Shown one piece after another: positions 23,455 to 34,078 of a DNA stretch of 64,000 nt. The position numbers and the translations under genes are program-made. This DNA comes from Miscanthus floridulus (lineage: Eukaryota > Streptophyta > Magnoliopsida > Poales > Poaceae). How positions within the stretch are numbered: the first letter of the stretch is position 1; each line of letters starts with the position of its first letter. Location: assembly GCF_019320115.1 (NCBI RefSeq), contig NC_089584.1, positions 101,976,320 through 102,040,319 of the forward strand, written 5' to 3'. A model generated the notes under the pieces. The model saw only the letters and a program-made list of their open reading frames with translations. It was not told the DNA's origin and did not search any database.

Positions 23455-24891
23455 CTGATCTGACAGGAGGATGAACTACCGCTAACAAAGATCAACTGTC
23501 AAACTGACACTCCTGAGGCTTGGCCTCGATATGTACTCGCGAGCTTGGCTCCGAGTTGTCTGACAACTGCTACAAGAACCTCAACGGCACTGACTCGCTG
23601 CATGATGGAATAGATGGATATACAAATAAATACAATATATATCTAATAGATGCGAAAACCCTAGGAAGCAAGCAATGTAGGTACAAAATTGAAGCGACGG
23701 GCATGCTACCTGATGAACCGGTGATTCGAGAGAAGAAGAGATGTGTCACATGGGGGAACCTCGGAACTGACTAGGGTTAGAATTGTGAAGCACTTCGATG
23801 AATTTGGCGGCCCTGGATGATCTAGGTCAATGCATTGAAATTTGAACGGATCAAAATCAAGCAAGGAGGATGCTATGGCCTTACCGGCGAGAAGGCAGGG
23901 CTAGGGCATGAGAACTATGGCTACGGTGGTGCTTGAAGGCTGACTACTGGCGCAGTAGATCAGCATGGTGGAGTTGGCTCGCTAGAGGCGCACGGCAGCG
24001 GTGGCGTGAGGTGCTCAGCGTGTGGTCGCGGAGCAGGGGCGAGCGCGGGCAGTACTCCGGCGACAAGGAAGCTCGACAGTGTGGAATAGCTATGGTGGCA
24101 TGGCGGCTAGGGCATGGGTTAGGCCGGTGGCGGAATAGGCCAGCAAGGTACGGCCGATTAGATTAAATAGGTCCCCCAACGCGACAAGAAAGGATACAGA
24201 AAAGGATTCCTAATGCCGCATGAGATCCACTGACCGGACGCTCCGGTGGTAGCAACTGGACGCTACCACCCAGCGTCCGGTCGATTCTAGAGAGGTCCAA
24301 TTCCTCTAGAATCATGACCAGACGCGTCTGGTGGTCCATGACCGGACACAGGCAGGGTCCGGTCAGCTCAGCCTGATTCTCCTTCAAACAATCGGACGCT
24401 GGATCCCTTCCTGACCGGACACACAAGCACAGCGTCCGGTCACTCCTTTAGCTTCTGTTCACCTCCTGTGAACTGACCGGACACTGGACAATAGCGTCCG
24501 GTGGTCCTTTTCCAACAAATCTTCAAAGTTCCTTCGCGCTGCCTGTTCCCAATCAAATCCCAACTTGAATAAGATCCAAATAAACACCAATTGGGACTGA
24601 TATGAGTGACCTCTCTCAAACTCTCATATTTTTCAAGATATTTTGCCTTAGGCTATAATTCTTTTTAAGAAAATAGGCAATAAGAGGGCAAATGAAACAA
24701 AACGACAAAAACAACATCTATGCATATGCAATACTTGTAAGTAAATCTAGTTGCTTGTCAAGTTTGATACAAGGTTAAGCTTCTTCACACGCTTTTTGGC
24801 GGTTATCTTAACCATGTTAGATAAGCCCTATATGCATTGCCAAAAATTAAACAAGTTGTATATTACAATGAATGCAAGGGACAACACAAGC
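23455..24891 (-). promoter_or_regulatory. Spacer between pol and the third ORF, with possible internal promoter
   Basis: In the sense direction it holds an AT-rich part after pol (24890-24510), an array of GACCGGAC/GTCCGGTC half-sites (24506-24231), a TATTTAA box (24169-24163), a GC-rich leader-like stretch, a possible 5' splice site CCG/GTAAGG (intron start at 23884) and CAG directly before the ATG at 23454. The arrangement copies that of the LTR promoter. Promoter and intron are inference. Confidence 0.5.
24231..24506. repeat. Internal array of GACCGGAC / GTCCGGTC half-sites
   Basis: About ten forward and reverse half-sites, such as TGACCGGACGCTCCGGTGG and AGCGTCCGGTC, in under 280 bp. Motif and density match the arrays in the LTRs of the same element. 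Confidence 0.8.
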
Positions 24892-26606
24892 TCAATTTTT
24901 AGTGAAGTTGCTAAAGTCAAGCACATTGAGCTCATTCCGCAATCTACAAAATGTAGCCTCATCTAGCGGTTTAGTGAAGATATCCGCTAATTGATCTTCG
25001 GTTCTTACACCTTCTAGTGATATATCATTTTTAGCAACATGATCTCTTAGAAAGTGGTGGCGGATATCTATGTGATTGGTGCGAGAGTGTTGAACCGGAT
25101 TATTTGCAAGTTTTACTGCACTTTCATTGTCGCACAAAAGAGGTACCTTTTTCTAGAACTACACCATAGTCTAGCACAGTTTGTTTCATGTATAAAATTT
25201 GTGCACAACAAGCACCCGTGGCAATGTATTCCGCTTCGGCGGTGGACAAAGCCACACTATTTTATTTCTTGGAGGACCAAGATACAAGTGATCTACCAAG
25301 CAAATGGCACCCTTCGGATGTGCTCTTTCTATCAACTTTGCATCCGGCGTAATCCGAATCTGAATAGCCAACTAATTCAAATATAGCTCCTTTGGGATAC
25401 CAAAGGCCAATGCTTGGTGTGTGCTTAAGATACCTAAGGATTCTTTTTACGGCAATTAAATGTGTTTCCTTAGGATTAGCTTGAAATCTAGCACACATAC
25501 ACACACTAAACATGATGTCGGGCCTAGATGTAGTTAAATATAACAAGCTACCAATCATAGAATGGTAGAGAGTTTGGTCAACCGGGTTATCTCCCTCATC
25601 TAGGTCGAGATGTCCATTGGTAGGCATTGGTGTCTTGATTGGCTTACATTCATCCATCTTGAATCTCTTGAGAAGATCTTTTGTGTATTTCTCTTGAGAT
25701 GAAGATGCCTTCTTTCATTTGCTTGACTTGAAAACCAAGAAAGAATGTAAGTTCACCAATCATGGACATCTCGAACTCCTTCGACATCAAATCACCAAAT
25801 TCTTTGCATGAGTCTTCATTTGATGATCCAAAGATGATATCATCAACATATACTTAACAAATGAAGATATACCCATCAAGCTTCTTGGTGAATAGTGTGG
25901 TGTTGACCTTCCTAATGGTGAAGCCCTTCTCAATGAGGAAGTCCCGAAGGCGCTCATACTAAGCTCTTGGGGCTTGCTTAAGCCCATATAGTGTCTTGGA
26001 CAACCTATAAACATGATTATGATATCTAGGGTCTTCAAACTCGGGAGGTTGATCAACATAGACTAGTTCATTAATAAAGCCCTTTAAAAATGCACTTTTC
26101 ACATCTATTTGATATAGTTTCGTTTTATGATGTGATGCATGTGCAAGTAGGATACGGATGGCTTCTAATCTTGCAACTGGTGCAAAGGTCTCTCCAAAAT
26201 CCAAACCTTCAACTTGGGAGAACCCCTTTGCAACTAGTCTTGCCTTGTTCCTCACAACGACACCTTGATCATCTTGGTTGTTATGGAACACCCACTTTGT
26301 TCCAATGACTTTTGCACCTTTTGGTCGCTCTTCAAGAGTCCAAACTTCATTGCGAGTAAAGTTGTTCAACTCTTCATGCATGGCATTGATCCAATTCGGA
26401 TCTTTAAGAGCTTCTTCTACCTTGGTAGGCTCATAGCAAGAGACAAAAGAGTGATGAGCAATAAATAAAGCAAGTTTTTGAGATTGAGTCATTACACCCT
26501 TTGATGGACTCCCTATGATGAGATCTTGTTGATGATCTTGTAGGAGAGGTGTATTGGTTCTATTGACCACTTGAGGAGGAGGTTGTGGAGCATCAACATC
26601 TTGTGC
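24892..26606 (-). pseudogene. Copia pol, 3' part: reverse transcriptase and RNase H
   Basis: Contains the copia RT entry block (NEVWTLEERPKG and KWVFHNN), KARLVAKGF, DVKSAFLKG, the YVDD active site (plus 25839-25850, followed by IIFGSS), then RNase H with STSRPDIMFSV, DADY-like SDSDYAG, LLCDNESAV and the terminal LADIFTKPL (about 25000). The frame shifts at least twice, near 25970 and between 25270 and 25140, and stops occur, so no active enzyme is made. It follows the integrase part in the same frame, parted by a TAA at about 26607. Confidence 0.92.
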
Positions 26607-27465
26607 TTATACCACCATTTGCTCATGGGAGATATAAGTATCTTCATTTTCTACTCTCCCATCTTTCTCACCATCTTGTGGCACACTTGATGAAGAGAGT
26701 GGATCAATGACTTGTACATCATCTTCATCATCTTTTGGCTTGATGTCTCCAACTGGTATGTTCTTCATAGCCTCTCTCAATGGTTCATCACCTACATCAT
26801 CAAGATTCTCATGTGCTCCTTGGGAGCTGTTAGATTCATCAAATTCCACATCATATGTTTCTTCAACCAAGCCGGTGGCATGATTAAATACTCTATATGC
26901 TTTGGACTTTGATGAGTAACCAATAAGAAAACCAATGTCACAACATCTTTGGAACTTCCCTAGGTGTTGCTGCTTCTTGTAGATGTAGCATTTGCAACCA
27001 AATACCCTAAAGAAGGAGAAGTCCGGCTTCTTCTCATTGAGCAACTCATAAGGTGTCTTGCCAAGGAACTTTTGAAGGAATAGGCAGTTTGATGCATAGC
27101 AAGCGGTGTTGATTGCTTCCACCCATAGAGCTTCGGGGGTGTTGTACTCATCAAGCATTGTCCTTGAAAGAGTGATCAAAGTCTGGTTCTTCCTCTCAAC
27201 TACACCATTTTGTTGAGGAGTATAAGTTGCGGAGACTTCATGCTTGATCCCAACTTCATCACAATAAGCTTCTATGTTTGTGTTGTCAAACTCTTTGCTA
27301 TTATCACTTCTAATCTTCTTGAGCTTCACTTCAAATTTATTTTGTGCTCTCTTAGCAAACTTCTTGAAGCAAGATGCAACTTCGGATTTATCATGAAGGA
27401 AGAATATCCATATATACCTTGAATAGTCATCAACAATTATAAGACAATAGAGATTCCCTCCCAAA
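26607..27465 (-). pseudogene. Copia integrase, N-terminally deleted
   Basis: Begins within the core at LGGNLYCLIIVDDYSR and keeps the second catalytic Asp (IRSDNSKEF), the YTPQQNGVVERKN box with the catalytic Glu and the GKTPYELL region, then an acidic linker. The zinc-binding HHCC domain and the first catalytic Asp are missing, because gag sequence is joined directly to the core at about 27465 in a different frame. Inactive. Confidence 0.9.
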
Positions 27466-28473
27466 CTTGTCTTTCTTGTATGGCTTGTTCTTTTTCTTTT
27501 CATCTTCATCTTCATTGCTTGAGTCATCTTTCTTGCCCTTGTTCTTATTCTTGAACTTGTCTTTCTTGGGCTTTGTGCATTGATGAGCTAGATGGCTAAG
27601 TTCGCCACAATTATAGCAATCCATCTTGGAGATTGACTTTCTTCTTGAGCTAGTGAAGAACTTCTTCTTCTTGCCGTCAAACTTGATGCCACTCTTGTTT
27701 AGCTTCTTTAGCATCTTGGTGGCTTTCTTCATCATGAGAGCAAGATTTTCATCTTCATCTTCTTCATCACTTGAGCTCTCATACTCAAGTCTTGCTTTGC
27801 CCTTATCTTGGCTAGCTTTGAATGCTATGTCCTTCTCTTTCTTCTTGGTAGAGGATGAGCCATCTTGTGGCATGATGTGCATGTACATCTCATGAGCATT
27901 GATCTTTCCCAAGATTTGTGTCGGTGTAGTGGCAGAAAGATCACCTTGATGTAGCATGGTCATAATATGCCCATATTTGTCAATGGGGAGGACACTCAAG
28001 ATCTTTTTCACAACGTCGAATGGTGACATTTGAGTAAGTCCAAGCCCATTGACTTTCTCTACAAGAACATTTAAACGTGAATACATTTCATTAGCACATT
28101 CTTTGGGAAGCATCTCAAAAGAATTTAGCTTCTTGATTACAAGATGATAGCGTTCCTCACGCTCACTCTTGGTTCCCTCATGGAGCGCACAAACGTCCGA
28201 CCATAGTGCATGGGCATCTTTGTGGTTTCTTACGCGGTTGAACACATCTTTGCAAAGGCCTCTAAAGATGGTGTTTCGAGCCTTTGCATTCCATTTTTCA
28301 TAATTAACCTCATCGCCTTGTAAATTAGTTGCATCCTAAGGTTTTGGGAAGCCTTGTGAGGCGGCTCTAAGAATACCAACGTCTAGAGCTTCCAAGTACG
28401 CCTCCATGCGGATTTTCCAATATGGAAAGTCATCTCCCTCAAAGATAGGAGGAGGTCCATCCCCATGAGACAT
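27430..28473 (-). pseudogene. Copia gag (nucleocapsid)
   Basis: Starts ATG at 28473 (MSHGDGPPP) and runs in one frame with one TAG (near 28338, after FPKP). It shows the UBN2-type gag pattern (WNAKARNTIF, LHEGT, LNVLVEKVNGL), the CCHC knuckle CYNCGELSHLAHQC (about 27620-27580) and a Lys-rich tail. The last ten residues before the stop at 27430 are integrase DNA read out of frame across a deletion junction. The start lies about 40 bp downstream of the primer site. Normally gag packages element RNA into cytosolic particles. Confidence 0.9.
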
Positions 28474-28511
28474 CTTGCTCTAAGCGATTAAGCTTAAAAA
28501 CGTGAGCATGA

Positions 28512-28524
28512 GGCTCTGATACCA
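28512..28524 (-). other. Primer-binding site (initiator tRNA-Met)
   Basis: TGGTATCAGAGCC on the minus strand, two bases after the 5' LTR end, is complementary to the 3' end of plant initiator tRNA-Met, the usual primer for these elements. Confidence 0.92.
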
Positions 28525-28526
28525 AT

Positions 28527-30098
28527 TGAAAGGATCAAGATGCCCAAGAGGGGGGGTGAATTGTGCTAATTCTAAATTTTCTTGCAATAATAAAATCCTA
28601 CGGTTAGCCCAATTAACCCCTTGTGCCTAGAAAAGTATTTCTATTAATCTAACGCACAACGGACTTGCAGCCTATGTTCCAAACTTACTCTAGCATGGCA
28701 ATTCTATGAATATAAAGACAAGTATTGAATTGCTCAAAGTAAATGCTCAAAGTAAATAGAGAGAGAAAGGAACACGGCGATGTTTTGCCGAGGTATCGGA
28801 GAGTTGCAACTCCCCACTAGTCCTCGTTGGAGCACCCGCGCAAGGGTGTAGCTCTCCCTTGATCCGCGCAAGGATCAAGTGCTCTCTACGGGTTGATTCT
28901 TCGATACTCCATCGTGGCGAATCACCCAAAGCCGCTCACAACTTGAGTTGGGTCACCCACAAGCTCTGTCGGGTGATCACCAAGCTCCCAATCACCACCA
29001 AGCCATCTAGGTGATGGTGATCACCAAGAGTAACAAGCACGAACTCTCACTTGACCACTCAAAACCTAATAAGAAGATGGATGCACACTTGGCTACTCTT
29101 GATTCACTAATGAGGCTACTCTCTTGGATTCTCAAATCTCAATCACCTCACTAGGACCTTACTCTTCTTGGCACTCACAAACGTGTTTCTTAGCTGTTGG
29201 AATGAGCAAAAGTAACTCCACACACGAGTGGAGCTTCTATTTATAAGGCATCCTGAAAAATGAACCGTTATGAGCTTCTGCGGGGTGACCGGACGCTCCG
29301 GTCATGTTGACCAGACGCTCCAGTCAGTTCAACCCGCATTCTAGTGATAATGTGTTGACCGAACGCTGGCAGGATCCGATCACCACTGACCGAACGCGTC
29401 CGGTCGCATTAAACCCTTACTGGAACCTTACTGGACTCGACCGGACGCTGAACCCCCAGGGTCCGGTCAGCACTGACCGGACATGTCCGGTCGTAGATTC
29501 CCTTCTCTGGAACCTTACTAGAGTCGACCAGACGCTGCCTCTCAGCGTCTGGTCACTTGACCTCTCCAGCGTCCGGTCACACCAAACGTAGTCTCTAGAT
29601 CAAATGAACTGACCGGACCCTGTGGCCAGCGTCCGGTCGCACTGGAGCCAGCGTCCGGTCAGCATTTGACCCTCCATTCAGTTTCAACTCTCGATCATAT
29701 GTGAATGAAGTTTGCTCCGAAGGATCTTAGGCATTCGTAGGAGCTACCTAGAGCTAGTTTTAATAAGTGTGCACCACACCTAACTCACTAGACTCACCTA
29801 GGTTAAGCTACCCATCCATACCCCTCTTAATAGTACGGCCAAAGGAAAAACAAAGTCCTAAACTACTCTAAGTGTCACTCCAACTCAAATCGACACTTAG
29901 AACTAGTCATCCTTAACCTTGTCATCCATCCTTTGAAAACCGAAATGATTTCCATCGTAGGGGCATGACAACCTTGATTGCCCAATTGATCTCCATTACC
30001 ATGACCTAATTTAATTACCTCTACAAAACACACATTAGTCATAGTAATCTTGTATTATCATTAATCACCAAAACCCAACTAGAGGCCTAGATGTTTCA
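28527..30098 (-). repeat. 5' LTR of the copia element
   Basis: About 1.57 kb, TGAAAGGATC...GATGTTTCA. The half-site array covers about 29286-29665 and a TATA box (TATTTATAAGG in reverse) lies near 29232. It differs from the 3' LTR by scattered substitutions, many C/T or G/A. Together with 30937-32476 it makes a large inverted repeat. Confidence 0.95.
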
Positions 30099-30936
30099 AT
30101 GGCCGTCGAAAGATAGGAGCAGTACTAGGCTCTAGCCCAATGGAGAACTCCACCTCTCTGTCCGGTGGCAATCCAGGTAGATCTTTAGGAAAAACATCTA
30201 GGAACTCACATACCATAGGAATAGAGGTGAGATTAGGAGAGGCTTTCGCATGAGCAGCAATAGGTAAGACTATATTTGAGGGTACAAGAAGAGACATCCT
30301 TTCCTTAGAAGAAGGAAGTCGTAACTCCACAACTCTCTGCTTTAGATCCAAGACAACTCGATACACCCACAACCAGTTCATCCCAAGAATTGCATCAAAG
30401 CCTTGTGTAGGCAGCACCATGAACTAGAGACAGTAAGTGTGAGTGGCTAATACTAAGCTCACTATGTCTGTCCGAGTATTGATGCATATCTGCACATCCG
30501 GAGTATGGATTCTATAGGCAAATGGTATAGCCATAATGGGTATATTGTGCCAGTCTACAAATCATATGCTCATAAATGAATGTGATGCACTAGAATCAAA
30601 TAACACATAAGCTGGATGGGAATCAATGGTGAACATACCAGCCATCACCAGTTCATTTTGTAATATCTGCTCAGCCTCCATGAAATTCACCTATTTAGAT
30701 TGGCTCACTGGCACTTTCTTCTTGATCACCGTCCACTTGACTATCCTAGAGTTAGCCGATGGCTGAGCAGACTGGGCTGGCTAGTTTTGAGGACACTCTC
30801 GGGCATAGTGGCCATCCTTGCCACATCTGAAACAAGCACCCAACTTGTTTCCCTGTCCAAGATGAGCTGGGACCTACTACCCTTGGGGCTACTGATGTGG
30901 CACCTGCTGAGTAGGTGCATGGTACTGTGTGGAAGG
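30099..30936 (-). pseudogene. Tekay-type gag end, protease and RT start
   Basis: In the sense direction: gag CCHC knuckle (CFRCGKDGHYAREC, about 30855-30795), a protease region, then FDAILGMNWL (near 30395) and the RT entry segment FPKDLPGLPPDREVEF up to APIFRRP at 30100. The frame is cut there by the copia insertion and resumes at 18960 with [11 protein letters not shown]. Stops interrupt the protease part. Confidence 0.85.
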
Positions 30937-32476
30937 TGAAAGCATCTAGGCCCCTAGTTGGGTTTTGGTGATTAATAACAATACAAGATTACTATGACTA
31001 ACGTGTGTTTTGCAGAGACAAGTTAGTTAGGTCATGGTAATGGAGATCAATTGGGCAATCAAGGTGGTCATGCCCCTACGATGGAAATCATTTTGGTTTT
31101 CAAAGGATGGACGACAAGGTTAAGGATGACTAGTTCTAAGTGTTGATTGGAGTTGGAGAGACACTTAGAGTAGTTTAGGACTTTGTTTTTCCTTTGGCCG
31201 TACTATTAAGGGGGTATGGACGGGTAGCTTGACCTAGTTGAGTCTAGTTAGTTAGGTGTGGTGCACACTTGTTAAAACTAGCTCTAGGTAGCTCCTATGA
31301 ATGCCTAAGATCCTTTGGAGCAAACTTCATTCACATATGTTCGAGAGTTGGAAGTGAATGGAGGGTCAAATGCTGACCAGACACTGGCCATAGGGTCCGG
31401 TTAGTTCATTTGATCAGCAGTCTGCATTTGGTACGACCAGACACTAAAGAGGTCAAGTGATCGGACACTGAAAGGCAGCATCCAGTCAACTCTAGTAAGG
31501 TTCCAGAGAAGGGAATCTACGACCGAACGCGTCCGGTCAGTACTGACTGGACCCTGAGGGTTCAGCGTCCAGTCGAGTCTAGTAAGGTTCCAGTAAGGGT
31601 TTTATGCGACCGGACGCATCTGGTCAGTGCTGACCGGACCCTGCCAGCGTTTGGTCATCTCATTTTTACTGGTTTGTGGGTTGAACTGACCGGAGCGTCC
31701 GGTCACCCCATAGAAGCTCATAACGGTTCGTTTTTCAGGCTGCCTTATAAATAGAAGCTTCACTTATGTGTAGAGTTACTTTTGCTCATTCCAACAGCTG
31801 AGAAACACGTTTGTGAGTGCCAAGAAGAGCAAGGTCCTAGTGAGGTGATTGAGATTTGAGAATCCAAGAGAGTAGCCTTATTAGTGAATCAAGAGTAGTC
31901 AAGTGTGCATCCATCTTCTCATTAGGCTTCGTGTAGTCAAGTGAGAGTTCATGCTTATTACTCTTGGTGATCGCCATCACTTAGATGGCTTGGTGGTGGT
32001 TGGGAGCTTGGTGATCACCCGACGGAGCTTGTGGGTGACCCAACTCAAGTTGTGAGCGGCTTTGGGTGATTCGCCATGACGGAGTGTCAAAGAATCAACC
32101 CGTAGAGAGCACTTGATCCTTGCATGGATCAATGGGGAGCTACACCCTTGCGCAGGTGCTCCAACGAAGACTAGTGGGGAGTGGCGACTCTCCAATACCT
32201 CGGCAAAACATCGCCGCGTTCCTTTCTCTCTCTATTTACTTTGAGCATTTACTTTGAGTATTTACTTTGAGCAATTCAATACTTGTTTTTACATCCATAG
32301 AATTGCATGCCATAGTAAGTTTGGAACATAGGTTGCAAGTCCGTTGTGTGTTAGTTTAATAGAAACACTTTTCTAGGCACAAGGGGTTAATTAGGCTATC
32401 CGTAGGATTTGATTATTGCAAGAGAATTTAGAATTAGCCCAATTCACCCTCCCTCTTGGACATCTTGATCCTTTCA
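30937..32476 (+). mobile_element. Solo LTR of the copia family, plus orientation
   Basis: TGAAAGCATC...GATCCTTTCA, 1540 bp, flanked by perfect GAAGG duplications (30932-30936 and 32477-32481). It belongs to the same family as 18966-20513 and 28527-30098 but points the other way. TATAAATAG is at about 31746, with the half-site array at about 31370-31715 just upstream. No internal sequence remains. Confidence 0.95.
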
Positions 32477-32481
32477 GAAGG

Positions 32482-33456
32482 AGCCTGAGAAGTATGCTGG
32501 GGCTGTTGAAATGAATGCCTGCCTGATGATCGATAGGGCTCCCGCCTGACAACCTATACTTTCTAAGTATGGGGGTGACTAGAAGACCCTGTAGCCACCC
32601 GCTTTCGCTTCCATTCTGCCTGAGAATCCCGCTGCAAGCCCTCCATGGCGATGGCAGCATTCATCATGGGCCTAAAGGTCTGATAGTTCCTAGTATAAAG
32701 CTCATTCTGTAGGCTGCAAGAGAGGCCACGATAGAAGTGGTCCCTCTTCTTCTCGTCTGTATCCACATGAGTTCTAGCATACTGGGATAAGTGGTTGAAT
32801 TTATTGACGTAGTCCATCATGGACATACTCCCTTGCCGTAGGTTTAGAAACTCAATCAGCTTCCTATTGAGGACACCAGCAGGAATATCAAATTCTCGAA
32901 AGGCTGTAGTGAACTCCTACCAGGTCAGCTAATGATCTAGCTACTGCATGGCACTAAAGGTATCCCACCATGCACTCACGGACCCCAACAACTATTACGC
33001 TGCAAAGCACACTTTCTGCTCATCAGTCATGTTAAGTAATAGAAGCTTTTGCTCTAGAATGAGAAGCCAATGCTCCACATTTAGGGGCTTAGCCATTGGT
33101 GTGAACATGGGCGGGTGCATCTTAAGGAAATCCTGATAAGAGCAGGGTCCCTCAGGACCGCAAGCACCACCTCCATTCCCACCATTGCCCCCGTGGCCTC
33201 CGCGGGCGAAGCCACCGACGACTTTTGCCAGTAGTGCCATGGCACGGGCTAACTCGTGGTGAGCAGCCATCATTTCCACCATCATCTCCATGTGAGTCAT
33301 TGGAGGCGGCGGTGGTAGAGGAGGAGGAGCTAGAAGTGGAGCCTTTTGGCTCTCCCCGCCGTGCTCATTGGCCCGACCACTTTCACCTTGGCCTTCACCA
33401 AGACCGTGGCCCACCCCAGCACTGGTGCTCCCGCATCTGGACCTCAGATTCATCTG
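32482..33456 (-). pseudogene. Tekay-type gag, N-terminal and capsid part
   Basis: MNLRSRCGSTS start at 33456 (or upstream at 33477), a Gly/Pro-rich leader, then FLKMHPPMFTP, LNVEHWLLILEQK and, after stops, the capsid block YVNKFNHLSQYA and FYRGLS typical of gypsy gag. It continues past the solo LTR into the CCHC region at about 30850. Stops near 33000 and 32830 make it nonfunctional. Confidence 0.85.
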
Positions 33457-33708
33457 TAAGAGATAGGAACCATCCACTTAGAACAACCTTCCAGATCTAA
33501 AGCAAAGCATTAGAGAAAGGACAAGACATTTATTAGAGCATTCTTTTTGTTATCCTATCAATTTACTAATCCAATTATATGTGTAGGGGGGACTTTAGTT
33601 CAAGCAAGATGCTATTATCATGATGCATGTATCAGCTTGTATGCTCACTCAAGCCAGAATATAGCGGCATTCACAAATTTTCAGCACATCACACTCACTT
33701 TCCGTATG
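33457..33708. other. Remnant of the Tekay-type 5' leader
   Basis: Lies between gag and a foreign LTR fragment. No tRNA-complementary primer site is visible, which fits loss of the LTR end and primer site in a deletion. Confidence 0.4.
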
Positions 33709-34078
33709 TGTCGGTGTTTCGAACAAACACCAACTAGTAAATTTATATTTGTTGCGTGTTAGTCCCGGATGGTGTACTAAAGGACAAAAGGTTTATACTA
33801 GTTTGGGCTCAACGTCTCTACATCCAGTTTGCTGCTACTCGTGTTATTAGCACTGAAAATGGTTCATAGTAGGGGGTACAAACAGTTGAGAGAGGGACAG
33901 GTCCCAAGTCTCTTATGGAAAGGTTGAAAGGATGTCAAGAGCTTGGTTGCTACTTGGCTGTGTGTGTGATGTGTGTTGAATCGATCCATCACCTTAGTGG
34001 GGTGTCCTGCGCTCCCTTTTATAGACCAAGGGAGAGCAGGGGTTACTGATGGGAGCAGGTGTCCTGTGCTCGGTTGCT
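33709..34078 (-). mobile_element. Truncated LTR of another retrotransposon
   Basis: TGTCGGTGTTTCGAACAAAC at 33709 is the inverse of an LTR end of the type GTTTGTTCGAAACACCGACA. TATAAAAGGG appears on the minus strand near 34015, so this is the 3' portion of a minus-strand LTR. It stops abruptly at 34078, where Tekay LTR sequence resumes. Confidence 0.65.

Larger units (their letters stand above)
18966..30098 (-). mobile_element. Ty1/copia SIRE/Maximus-type retrotransposon, internally deleted
   Basis: Complete in outline: LTRs of about 1.55 kb ending TGAAAG...CTTTCA, a tRNA-Met primer site, gag, part of integrase, RT, RNase H, a third envelope-like ORF and a polypurine tract, all on the minus strand. 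The flanks ATGGG (18961-18965) and ATGGC (30099-30103) are a 5-bp duplication with one change. They join the two halves of the host RT frame. Protease and the N-terminal part of integrase are deleted. The LTRs differ visibly by several percent, so the insertion is not recent. Confidence 0.92.
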
